Assembly (NCBI GenBank): GCA_009777915.1 | Contig: WRKV01000007.1 | Span: 1-37,786, forward strand | Length of the DNA: 37,786 nt | Direction of reading: 5' to 3' | From: Bacteroidales bacterium | Lineage (GTDB): Bacteria; Bacteroidota; Bacteroidia; Bacteroidales; P3 | Part shown: positions 25,925 to 33,486 of the stretch, piece after piece | Layout: the number at the start of each line of letters is the position of its first letter | Position numbering within the stretch: the first letter of the stretch is position 1 | Made by a program: the position numbers and the translations under genes | Notes under the pieces: model-generated | Databases searched by the model: none | What the model was told of the DNA's origin: nothing | The model's input: only the letters and a program-made list of their open reading frames with translations

Positions 25925-28291
25925 TTAAATCGGCACTTTTTTTATTGCATCATAAACACATTCATCAACGCAAAGCCCACATTTTACGCATTTTTCAACG
26001 TCAATCGTGTGCACTTCGTAAGGCATGTAAGGAATGGCATCCACAGGACAAGCTTTCGCACATTTCGTACAACCCGTGCAAGTTTCAGTGATGGTGTAAT
26101 GAATTAAATCCTTACACGTTCCGGTTTTACATACGCCGTTGATATGTTCTTCATATTCATCACGAAAATATCTCAAAGTCGTGAGAACGGGATTTGGTGC
26201 GGTTTTCCCAAGACCGCAAAGTGATGTTTTTTTGATATTCAATGCAAGTTGTTCCAATTTTTCGATGTCGCTCATTTCGGCTCGACCGCTACAAATTTTA
26301 TCCAAAATATCCAACATTCGTCGAATGCCAACCCGACAAAACGTGCATTTACCGCAGGATTCCTCGCAGGTAAAACTCAAAAAATATCTGGCGACATCTA
26401 CCATGCAATCGCTTTCGCTGAGCACCACCAAACCGCCCGAACCCATCATCGCACCCATTTGCGAGAACGAATCAAAATCCACTTCAACATCGCACAAATG
26501 TGCCGGAATACAGCCTCCCGAAGGTCCGCCGATCTGAATCGCTTTGAGTTTTTCGCCTTTTTCAACACCACCGCCAATGTCGTCCACAATTTGATTTAAC
26601 GTAATGCCCATCGGCACTTCAATCAATCCGCCGTGACGAATTTTTCCTGCCAAAGCAAAAACTTTTGTGCCTTTACTGTTCGTTGTTCCAATTTCCGAAT
26701 AATGTTCCGAACCATTTCGAATAATGTACGGAATTTGACTCAACGTTTCCACATTATTTACCAAAGTCGGACAACCGTTCAACCCTTTTTCCGCAGGGAA
26801 AGGCGGACGTTGTTTCGGAAATCCGCGACTACCTTCAATCGAAGCAATCAATGCTGTTTCTTCGCCACAAACAAATGCACCTGCACCTTCAAAAATCGAA
26901 ATTTCAAACGAAAAATTTGTGTCTAAAATATGTTCGCCAAGGAGATTTCGTTCTTTACAAATTTCGATTGCCTTACGAATCCGCTCCACTGCCAACGGAT
27001 ATTCGGCACGAATATAAAAAATCCCTTGATTCGCACCAACCGCATAACCTGCAATAATCATGCCTTCAATCACTCGAAACGGATACGATTCGAGCAACAT
27101 TCTGTCCATGAATGCACCCGGATCGCCTTCGTCGCCGTTGCAAATCACATATTTTTCACCCGACGATCGTACAACGATTTCCCATTTTTTTCCGGATGGA
27201 AAACCTCCGCCACCGCGTCCGCGAATTCCGCTGTTCAAGATATTTTCGACAATGGTTTGAGGTTTTTGCAACAATGTTTTTTTCAATCCTTCAAAACCGC
27301 CTTGCGTAATGTATTCGTCAATGTTCAAAGGTGTGAGAACTCCATAGCCTTCCGTTGAAATATGTTTTTGTTCGGACAAAAAACTGTCGATAACTTTTGT
27401 GCGTTCGTTTTCGGGTTTCCAAATCACGTTGTCCCACGTGATGTCGGTGTGAAACGTATCAACATGGTCTAATAATTTATTTTTCCAACGCTTGAAATAA
27501 TTTTGAGGCTCGAAATGATGATGCAGGATTTCCTTGATTTCAGAGGGTTTCACGTTGGGATAACGTTCAATCGAACCATCGGGCAACACAACATCGATCA
27601 ACGGAACTTTCGCACAAACGCCTACGCAACCAACCTGTTTGATATGAACATCAATTCCTAATTCGCGTTCGGCTGTTTGTAGTTCATTCAAAATATCAGC
27701 CGAACCGCTTGCCATACAACATGAACCCATACCAATACGGATTTCTCCAATAATCTTACGTTGCGTTTTTTTGATTTGATCCGATGATTTTTCGCTTTGA
27801 TAAATCAAAAAATCATCTATCGTTTCCTTAACTTTTCCGGGTTGAACATGTCCGTAAATTTTTTCATCAATTTGCACCACCGGAGCAAGCGAACAGCAAC
27901 CTAAACAAGCAATTTTTTCGATAGAAAAAAGTTCGTCATCGGTCGTAATTTTTTCGTCATCTATATTTAATTCTCGACGAAATGCATCAATCACATTGCC
28001 TGCACCTTTCACATGACAAGCCGTTCCCGTGCAGACTTTGATAAGATGTTTTCCGTAAGGAATATGTCGAAATTGCGAATAAAACGTGGAAACGCTGATG
28101 AGTTGTGCACGATCGATTTCGGTTTTTTCATAAATCCGTTCGATAACCTCCGAAGGTAAGTAACCAAATTCATTTTGCAACGCTTGAAGCAAAGGAATAA
28201 CAATGCTTTTGGACGTTCCGACTTGCTCAATGATAGCATCGGTTTGAGTGATAAAATCAAGTGTATGATTAGGATTGCAATTGCAGGACAT
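25925..28291 (-). CDS. HydC-HydB-like fused NAD(P)H-dependent diaphorase (NuoE-NuoF type)
   Basis: The 788-residue protein fuses subunits that are usually separate. Residues 1 to about 170 are NuoE/HydC-like with a [2Fe-2S] site (CTGTACHVKGA and CLGCC). About 180-280 is a second thioredoxin-like [2Fe-2S] domain (MGSCCMASG, VGCVGVC). About 290-700 is NuoF-like with FMN/NADH motifs (GIRGRGGGGFPSGKKW, CNGDEGDPGAF, GAGAFVCGEETALI) and a [4Fe-4S] site (SCGKCTFCRVG). The tail is a two-cluster ferredoxin (CTGCTKCAKACP, CVKCGLCVDEC). The middle thioredoxin-like domain and the ferredoxin tail are features of HydB/HndC of electron-bifurcating hydrogenases, not of complex I NuoF. No HydA-type catalytic subunit lies in the window, so the electron partner is unknown. 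Confidence 0.88.
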   Translation of the reverse strand: MSCNCNPNHTLDFITQTDAIIEQVGTSKSIVIPLLQALQNEFGYLPSEVIERIYEKTEIDRAQLISVSTFYSQFRHIPYGKHLIKVCTGTACHVKGAGNVIDAFRRELNIDDEKITTDDELFSIEKIACLGCCSLAPVVQIDEKIYGHVQPGKVKETIDDFLIYQSEKSSDQIKKTQRKIIGEIRIGMGSCCMASGSADILNELQTAERELGIDVHIKQVGCVGVCAKVPLIDVVLPDGSIERYPNVKPSEIKEILHHHFEPQNYFKRWKNKLLDHVDTFHTDITWDNVIWKPENERTKVIDSFLSEQKHISTEGYGVLTPLNIDEYITQGGFEGLKKTLLQKPQTIVENILNSGIRGRGGGGFPSGKKWEIVVRSSGEKYVICNGDEGDPGAFMDRMLLESYPFRVIEGMIIAGYAVGANQGIFYIRAEYPLAVERIRKAIEICKERNLLGEHILDTNFSFEISIFEGAGAFVCGEETALIASIEGSRGFPKQRPPFPAEKGLNGCPTLVNNVETLSQIPYIIRNGSEHYSEIGTTNSKGTKVFALAGKIRHGGLIEVPMGITLNQIVDDIGGGVEKGEKLKAIQIGGPSGGCIPAHLCDVEVDFDSFSQMGAMMGSGGLVVLSESDCMVDVARYFLSFTCEESCGKCTFCRVGIRRMLDILDKICSGRAEMSDIEKLEQLALNIKKTSLCGLGKTAPNPVLTTLRYFRDEYEEHINGVCKTGTCKDLIHYTITETCTGCTKCAKACPVDAIPYMPYEVHTIDVEKCVKCGLCVDECVYDAIKKVPI

Positions 28292-28305
28292 TAGGATTTT
28301 TTTTG

Positions 28306-28313
28306 CAAAGATA
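28306..28313 (-). promoter_or_regulatory. -7 element for the HydC-HydB-like gene
   Basis: TATCTTTG on minus is followed after only about 14 bases by the start ATG, leaving a leader of roughly 10 nt. The promoter is back to back with the one at 28345, both using T- or A-tracts between them. Confidence 0.75.
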
Positions 28314-28344
28314 CAATTTTTTTTTGAATTTCATTTTTTTTTCG

Positions 28345-28352
28345 TATCTTTG
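28345..28352 (+). promoter_or_regulatory. -7 element for the structured RNA (copy A)
   Basis: A T10-CG tract precedes TATCTTTG. Transcription would start near 28357 and pass through the structured RNA to its terminator (U-tract 28542-28548), giving an RNA of about 190 nt unless read-through reaches the small coding region at 28584. Confidence 0.8.
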
Positions 28353-28375
28353 TGGCAAATTTTAATCGAAAAAAT

Positions 28376-28548
28376 ATGTAAAAAAACGAAAATATAATAA
28401 ACGGCGTTGCTGTATTCTTGTTATCGAAATTTCGACGTTTCAATATAGTTACAAGAGTGAGTGAACGTTCGCGAGAGCGGACTTTTCTTATTTGTAACTA
28501 TGGGTCGTCGAAAACCTCGATAACGGATTTGTGAAAGTCCGTTTTTTT
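28376..28548 (+). ncRNA. structured RNA with intrinsic terminator, copy A (apparently undescribed)
   Basis: Helices found by hand: P0 CGGC 28402-28405/GCTG 28409-28412; P1 GTTATCGA 28420-28427/TCGATAAC 28517-28524; P2 TTTCGACG 28430-28437/CGTCGAAA 28506-28513; P3 ATAGTTACAA 28445-28454/TTGTAACTAT 28492-28501; P4 GTTCGC 28467-28472/GCGGAC 28477-28482 closed by a GAGA tetraloop. P1-P4 stack into a rod. An intrinsic terminator follows (AACGGA 28522-28527/TCCGTT 28538-28543, T7). P1 and the terminator share bases 28522-28524. The same helices, with compensatory changes, occur at 35717-35894 (-). It may be a stand-alone sRNA or a 5' leader controlling the following gene. A start-stop ATGTAA lies at 28376-28381. 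Confidence 0.8.
28522..28548 (+). terminator. intrinsic terminator of RNA copy A
   Basis: AACGGA and TCCGTT pair around a 10-base loop and are followed by seven T. The terminator lies 36 bases before the ATG at 28584, so it would stop transcription before the small gene unless antitermination occurs. Confidence 0.75.
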
Positions 28549-28583
28549 ATTGCCCTAAATCAAAAATCTAAACCAAAATAACC

Positions 28584-28832
28584 ATGAAAAAAATCACCCT
28601 AATCTTAGTTTTCGCAGTTTTTGCGACCAAAAGTTTTGCTCATTGTCCTATCCCGCAATGGTGTCCTAAAGCAGATTTACACCAAACTCTCTGGACAGGC
28701 GAGCCGATTGACGCTATCGAGTTTCCCACGGTGATGGGCAAAACCCTTGTTGTCGAAGGGGTCGACATGACGGCAAAAAAAATGAATATCCGGCATTTTA
28801 TCGCCGCAACAACCGATTCAACATCGGAATAA
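28584..28832 (+). pseudogene. truncated paralog of the FISUMP-type secreted protein
   Basis: The 82-residue frame starts with a signal peptide (MKKITLILVFAVFATKSFA) and continues with HCPIPQWCP, LHQTL and a TLVVEG stretch. Over about 60 residues it is clearly related to the N-terminus of the 437-residue FISUMP protein at 34359-35672. After that the similarity stops, and the frame ends inside the 3' end of the convergent TlpA-like gene, overlapping it by 35 bases. It is best read as the stump of a duplicated gene whose leader RNA is preserved. A functional small secreted protein cannot be excluded because the reading frame has no internal stop. Confidence 0.65.
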
Positions 28833-30033
28833 CTTCGGGTGACGAGGGTCGTGGAGCATCAATGGATACAATGTTACCCTCTTTATCGAACAGTAAATAT
28901 CGCGGAATCCCTGTGATACCGTAAAGTCTGTGGATATTGGTCGGTCCATCGATATTGCCGCTCAGCTGGATAGCTCCTTTGAACCTCAAATCGTGATTGA
29001 CAACAAAATCTTTCCATCTTTGAATATCTCTCAAATGGTCGGTAGAAACGCTGACAAATACAATGTTGTTATTTCCTGAGAAATGGGTTTCCAACTTTTT
29101 CTTATGCGGTAGTTCTGCAACGCACGGCCCACACCACGTTGCCCAAACGGTCATATACACAACCTTTCCTTTGAGATCGGAAAATGAAACATCATTTCCA
29201 TCCACATCTTTGTACGTAAAATCCAGACCTGACACGCCAACACCCTTTTCAATGTGTAGCCTGTTGACTCGTTCAATTTCTTGATCAAAGCGTATTTGCT
29301 GATCTTTCGTAAGAATATATTTGGAATATCTTTGGGCTAAATCTTTGAATTCCGAAAGTTGTTTGACGTCCGCCAGCATATACAAAAAAACCTCGCCTTT
29401 GAGCGTGTCGTTGTGAGTGGCATCAATCGCATCTTCTATAGTTACTTTATCTGCTAAACTTTTCTTTAACAGGTTAATACCGTAAGGGAACATCAAAAGT
29501 TCGGTGTTAGTTGTCAAGTCATAATCCGGCGAGATACCTCGATTTTCCATGACATTAAATTTGCGATATTTCGCGAATTGTTCATCAAAAATTTTATTTC
29601 CGGTTCTTATGGTTTGGAATTGTTTGGTTGAATCTTCTCTAAAATTAGAAACATGATCGTGCCAAGATTTCAGGACGATATTTTCTCGTGTGTTTTCACC
29701 CTCAAGCGTGTAGTATCTGTCGTTTGCAACGAAATAAAGATTGTCTCCGGGTTTGAAATAAAACGTATATTTACCTTTTCGTTCGTTCGGATTTCCGAAA
29801 CCAATCACAAAAAAACCTTCTGTTACAGGAACGTACGCTATGGCGAACGAATGGTCTTCTTTCAGCAAACCGACCGACACTTTTTCAAGTCGTCCGTAAA
29901 CCACTTTGAATAATGTAATTTCGGTTATATGGTCGCTACGTTCCCATTTTCCTGAGATTATAAACGGTAGAGTTCGAGCAAAACCCGTCTGAAACAGTAA
30001 TAAGAGAGCAACTATTTGTGTGATTTTTTTCAT
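28798..30033 (-). CDS. TlpA-like exported thiol-disulfide oxidoreductase
   Basis: The 411-residue protein has a signal peptide (about 1-19) and a beta-rich N-terminal domain like those found before thioredoxin domains in Bacteroidota (DUF4369-like). A helical middle follows, then a C-terminal thioredoxin-like domain (about 265-411). The active site is WCGPC near residue 300, followed by a cis-Pro loop at TGIPRYLLFD. Such proteins reduce or shuffle disulfides in the periplasm, for example in cytochrome maturation or stress defence; the substrate is unknown. It has its own promoter at 30044. Its end overlaps the decayed convergent gene by 35 bases. Confidence 0.87.
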   Translation of the reverse strand: MKKITQIVALLLLFQTGFARTLPFIISGKWERSDHITEITLFKVVYGRLEKVSVGLLKEDHSFAIAYVPVTEGFFVIGFGNPNERKGKYTFYFKPGDNLYFVANDRYYTLEGENTRENIVLKSWHDHVSNFREDSTKQFQTIRTGNKIFDEQFAKYRKFNVMENRGISPDYDLTTNTELLMFPYGINLLKKSLADKVTIEDAIDATHNDTLKGEVFLYMLADVKQLSEFKDLAQRYSKYILTKDQQIRFDQEIERVNRLHIEKGVGVSGLDFTYKDVDGNDVSFSDLKGKVVYMTVWATWCGPCVAELPHKKKLETHFSGNNNIVFVSVSTDHLRDIQRWKDFVVNHDLRFKGAIQLSGNIDGPTNIHRLYGITGIPRYLLFDKEGNIVSIDAPRPSSPEVIPMLNRLLRR

Positions 30034-30043
30034 ATTGAGATTG

Positions 30044-30051
30044 CAAAGATA
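30044..30051 (-). promoter_or_regulatory. -7 element for the TlpA-like gene
   Basis: TATCTTTG on minus lies 10 bases before the ATG, giving a very short leader. It sits in the 42-base gap after the mfd stop. Confidence 0.78.
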
Positions 30052-30075
30052 CGAATTTTTTTTGTAAAACTAAAA

Positions 30076-33000
30076 TTATTGTATTTTTGCAAGTATATTG
30101 CAAACATCAGAAACACGTTTGATATTAGGAAAAGATATGGTCAATTTGTGGTTAATTTCCTTGAATTCACAATTTTTCGGATGATTTTTGACATAGTCCA
30201 AAACTTTGCCGAACGTGGAAGATTGGTAAAATGTCGAATTTTGGTTGGTGATAAATGTTCCGACAAATTTTTGACGTTTCAAAACGATTTTTTCCAAACC
30301 GATTTGTTTAGCCATGCGACGCATTTTGATCGTCTCCAAAAGTTCTTCGGTTTGCGGAGGAAGTTTTCCGAATCTATCCTCTAATTGATCTCTGAATTTG
30401 GTGATGTCTTCATCTGAATCCAAAATGCTCAATTGCTTGTAAAGACTGAGTCTTTCGGCGACATTGTTCACATAAGTGTCGGGCAAAAGCAGTTCCAAAT
30501 CAGTTTCGATAACACAATCTTTTGAGGCTAAAACTTCGGTTTTTTCCTCAGTTTGATAGAGATCTTTGAAGTCGGTTTCTTTCAATTCCTGAATGGTTTC
30601 GTCCAAAATTTTGTGATAGGTGTCAAATCCTATATCACTAATAAAACCGCTCTGTTCAGCCCCCAACACATTACCGGCACCGCGAATATCCAAATCGCGC
30701 ATGGCGATATTAAATCCGCTTCCGATTTCGGAAAATTCTTCGATGGCACGCAACCGTTTTTTGGTTTCATCACTCAGCATATAAGATGGTGGCGAAATCA
30801 AATAACAAAACGATTTCTTGTTCGAACGTCCTACTCTACCGCGAAGTTGGTGTAATTCACTTAATCCGTAATTTTGAGATTCGTTGATGATAATCGTGTT
30901 TGCATTGGGAATATCCAAACCATTTTCAACAATTTTTGTGGCGACCAAAATATCCAAATCACCATCGATAAATTTCATCATCACATCTTCGAGTTTGTCG
31001 CCGTCCATTTGTCCGTGTCCTACGCCAATGCGGGCTTCGGGCACTAAGCGTTGCACCAATCCGGCAATGTCCATAATGTTTTGCACACGACTATGCACGA
31101 AAAAAACTTGTCCGCCGCGACTCAATTCTTTGACGATTGCATTGCGAATAATTTCCTCGTCAAACACGTGAATTTCGGTGTGAACCGGAAACCGATTCGG
31201 CGGTGGTGTGCTAATAATCGACATATCTCTTGCACCCATCAACGAGAACTGTAAGGTGCGTGGAATGGGCGTTGCAGACAACGTGAGGGTGTCAACATTC
31301 ACTTTCATCGCTTTTAATTTTTCCTTCATTGCGACACCAAATTTTTGTTCCTCATCGATAATTAACAAGCCCAAATCCTTGAATTCAACGTCTTTTCCGG
31401 TGAGACGATGTGTGCCGATTAAAATGTCGATCTGTCCGTTTTTGAGTTCTTTTAGAATGCGTGTTTTGTCTTTGGTTGAACGAAACCGTGAGATATATTC
31501 GACCTTACACGGCATATCTTTCAAACGTTCGGTAAACGTTTTGAAATGTTGAAATGCCAAAATTGTTGTGGGTACTAAAACGGCAACCTGTTTGCCATCG
31601 GCGACCGCTTTGAATGCCGCACGAATCGCCACTTCCGTCTTACCGAAACCCACGTCGCCACAAATCAATCTATCCATCGGCGATACGGATTCCATGTCGT
31701 TTTTCGTGTCTTGCGTAGCTTTGAGTTGGTCGGGGGTATCCTCGTAAAAAAACGAGGCTTCCAATTCATTTTGCAAAAACGAATCTTCGCTGAACGCAAA
31801 GCCCTTTGTGGCTTTCCGCTGTGCATAGAGTTTGATTAGATCTTTTGCAATGTCTTTGACACGTTGCTTTGCCTTGTGTTTTAAGGCACTCCATGTGCTC
31901 GAGCCCAAACGGGTCAAAGTTGGCTCTGCACCTTCTTTTCCGCTGTATCGTGAAATTTTGTGCAAGGCGTGAATGCTGATAAACAACACATCATTATCTT
32001 TGTAAACCAAACGAATGGTTTCTTGTTGATGACCGCCAACCTCTGTTTTTTCAAGCCCTCCGAAACGTCCGATACCATGATCGATATGTGTGACATAATC
32101 GCCCGGTTTCAAATCGTACAATTCTTTTAGGGTGATGGTTTCTTTGTTTTGAATTTGGCGATGCGTTGTAAAACGGTGATAACGTTCGAAAATTTGATGA
32201 TCGGTAAAACACGCAATTTTTTGTTCACGATCAATAAAACCTTCATGGATAGAGATTTTTAGAGGGGTAAAACGCACTTGTCGTTCGGCGTTTCCCATTT
32301 CAAAAAACACACGTTCCAACCGTTGAATTTGTTTAGGATTATCAGACAAAATCAAGTTGGTGTAACCGTGGTCGGATTGATCTAAAAGTGTTTGAATCAA
32401 TAACTCAAACTGCTTGTTAAATGCAGGTTGCGGACGAAAATCAAATGCAATATGTTGGTGATGTTTGAAGTAATTTTTTGATCCGAATTCAATCAAAGAA
32501 AACGAATTTATTTCCTTCAAAAATTCTTTGCAGGATTCAATATCATCGATCCAAATCGCTGTATCCTTAGGGAAATGGGAGAAAATAGAGGTGTGTTCGG
32601 TAATGGATTCCTGAATTTGAATGTTCGGCAGAATCGTAACGTTTTCGTAACGTTGTTTAGACAATTGCGAAACCGCATCAAAACTGCGAATGGATTCTAT
32701 TTCATCGCCAAAAAATTCTAACCTGTAGGGATCATCGCTTGCAAATGAAAACACATCTAAAATCCCGCCACGAACAGCGTATTGACCGGGTTCGAGAACG
32801 AAATCCACGCGTTCAAAATTGTAATTCATAAGCAAATCGATCAGAATATCCATCGAAATGGGCGATGCAGATTCCGCACCAACATGTAATTTAATGGTGT
32901 TTTCTCGTAAAACTTTTTGCGTAATAACCTTTTCCGAAAGGGCTTCGGGATAGGTTACGACAATCGTTTTTCGGTTGTTTGCCTCTAAGCGATGCAACAC

Positions 33001-33384
33001 TTCCGCACGTTGCAAAACATTAGCATTATCAACCAATTCCTCATGATACGGACGTTTCGAAGAAGCCGGAAAAAACAACACATTTTTTTGCTCAAAATCC
33101 AATCCGTATTCGTTCAATAATTTTTCCAAATCGTTGTGAAAATACGCTGCCTGTTCTTGGTCTTGCAGCACGAACAAATGATAGAGATAGGTTTCTGAAA
33201 TTGTAGCCGCAGCAATCAAAGCACGCGACGAGCCGGAAAATCCGGAAAGCCTGATTTTTGTAGGGGCGAGGCATGGTTCGACTCCGCTCACCAACCGTGC
33301 ATCGTTCCTATTTTGCAACGCCTGCACGAGCGATTGTACATTCGGTGATTCTTGATATATTTGAATAAATTCTGAAGTCGTCAT
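30076..33384 (-). CDS. mfd: transcription-repair coupling factor Mfd
   Basis: I start at the ATG at 33384 (MTTSEFIQIYQ). The longer frame to 33471 would contain the gene's own promoter and that of the divergent gene. The 1102-residue protein has the UvrB-like N-terminal module and the RNA-polymerase-interacting domain (GDYVTHIDHGIGRFGGLE, about 455-525). The SF2 translocase motor follows, with Walker A CGDVGFGKTE, the DEEQ box in LLIIDEEQKFG, and GRGGQVFFVHSR-like SRGGQVFFVHSR. A C-terminal UvrA-binding-like domain ends the protein. Mfd removes stalled RNA polymerase and recruits UvrA to the lesion. Residues about 27-42 appear to be an insertion encoded by a dispersed palindromic repeat (33259-33306). 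Confidence 0.95.
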   Translation of the reverse strand: MTTSEFIQIYQESPNVQSLVQALQNRNDARLVSGVEPCLAPTKIRLSGFSGSSRALIAAATISETYLYHLFVLQDQEQAAYFHNDLEKLLNEYGLDFEQKNVLFFPASSKRPYHEELVDNANVLQRAEVLHRLEANNRKTIVVTYPEALSEKVITQKVLRENTIKLHVGAESASPISMDILIDLLMNYNFERVDFVLEPGQYAVRGGILDVFSFASDDPYRLEFFGDEIESIRSFDAVSQLSKQRYENVTILPNIQIQESITEHTSIFSHFPKDTAIWIDDIESCKEFLKEINSFSLIEFGSKNYFKHHQHIAFDFRPQPAFNKQFELLIQTLLDQSDHGYTNLILSDNPKQIQRLERVFFEMGNAERQVRFTPLKISIHEGFIDREQKIACFTDHQIFERYHRFTTHRQIQNKETITLKELYDLKPGDYVTHIDHGIGRFGGLEKTEVGGHQQETIRLVYKDNDVLFISIHALHKISRYSGKEGAEPTLTRLGSSTWSALKHKAKQRVKDIAKDLIKLYAQRKATKGFAFSEDSFLQNELEASFFYEDTPDQLKATQDTKNDMESVSPMDRLICGDVGFGKTEVAIRAAFKAVADGKQVAVLVPTTILAFQHFKTFTERLKDMPCKVEYISRFRSTKDKTRILKELKNGQIDILIGTHRLTGKDVEFKDLGLLIIDEEQKFGVAMKEKLKAMKVNVDTLTLSATPIPRTLQFSLMGARDMSIISTPPPNRFPVHTEIHVFDEEIIRNAIVKELSRGGQVFFVHSRVQNIMDIAGLVQRLVPEARIGVGHGQMDGDKLEDVMMKFIDGDLDILVATKIVENGLDIPNANTIIINESQNYGLSELHQLRGRVGRSNKKSFCYLISPPSYMLSDETKKRLRAIEEFSEIGSGFNIAMRDLDIRGAGNVLGAEQSGFISDIGFDTYHKILDETIQELKETDFKDLYQTEEKTEVLASKDCVIETDLELLLPDTYVNNVAERLSLYKQLSILDSDEDITKFRDQLEDRFGKLPPQTEELLETIKMRRMAKQIGLEKIVLKRQKFVGTFITNQNSTFYQSSTFGKVLDYVKNHPKNCEFKEINHKLTISFPNIKRVSDVCNILAKIQ
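33259..33306 (-). repeat. dispersed palindromic element inserted in frame in mfd
   Basis: On the minus strand this stretch contains GCACGGTT, then GGTGAGCGGAGTCG, then AACCATGC, and ends with CTCGCCCCTACA. The outer words pair with one mismatch. The wording is that of intergenic GC-rich repeats in Bacteroidota, as I recall them, and unlike the AT-rich codons around it. It encodes about 16 residues (NDARLVSGVEPCLAPT) located between the first helix and the first strand of Mfd. Confidence 0.55.
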
Positions 33385-33400
33385 ATTTGAAATTGAAGTA

Positions 33401-33408
33401 CAAAGATA
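33401..33408 (-). promoter_or_regulatory. -7 element for mfd
   Basis: CAAAGATA on plus reads TATCTTTG on minus, 16 bases before the mfd ATG. It faces away from an identical element at 33421, 12 bases away, so the two polymerase sites overlap. Confidence 0.78.
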
Positions 33409-33420
33409 TAAAAAATTTTG

Positions 33421-33428
33421 TATCTTTG
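33421..33428 (+). promoter_or_regulatory. distal -7 element for the FMN-binding lipoprotein gene
   Basis: TATCTTTG, followed by CA, lies 40 bases upstream of a second identical element. It forms a back-to-back palindrome with the mfd promoter. Confidence 0.65.
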
Positions 33429-33460
33429 CAACATCGTCATCATTATTCATATTTTTTTCG

Positions 33461-33468
33461 TATCTTTG
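33461..33468 (+). promoter_or_regulatory. proximal -7 element for the FMN-binding lipoprotein gene
   Basis: T7-CG then TATCTTTGCA lies 18 bases before the ATG at 33487. Spacing to the start and the T-tract match the other promoters in this window. Confidence 0.8.
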
Positions 33469-33486
33469 CAAAAAAAACTTAATACC

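Noticed and set aside
28376..28548. tmRNA, T-box or tRNA identity of the structured RNA
   Set aside because: No tag frame, T-box sequence or cloverleaf is present; the rod architecture and terminator do not match.
33385..33471. 29-residue extension of Mfd
   Set aside because: It includes the mfd promoter and the divergent promoters. The ATG at 33384 matches the family's start.
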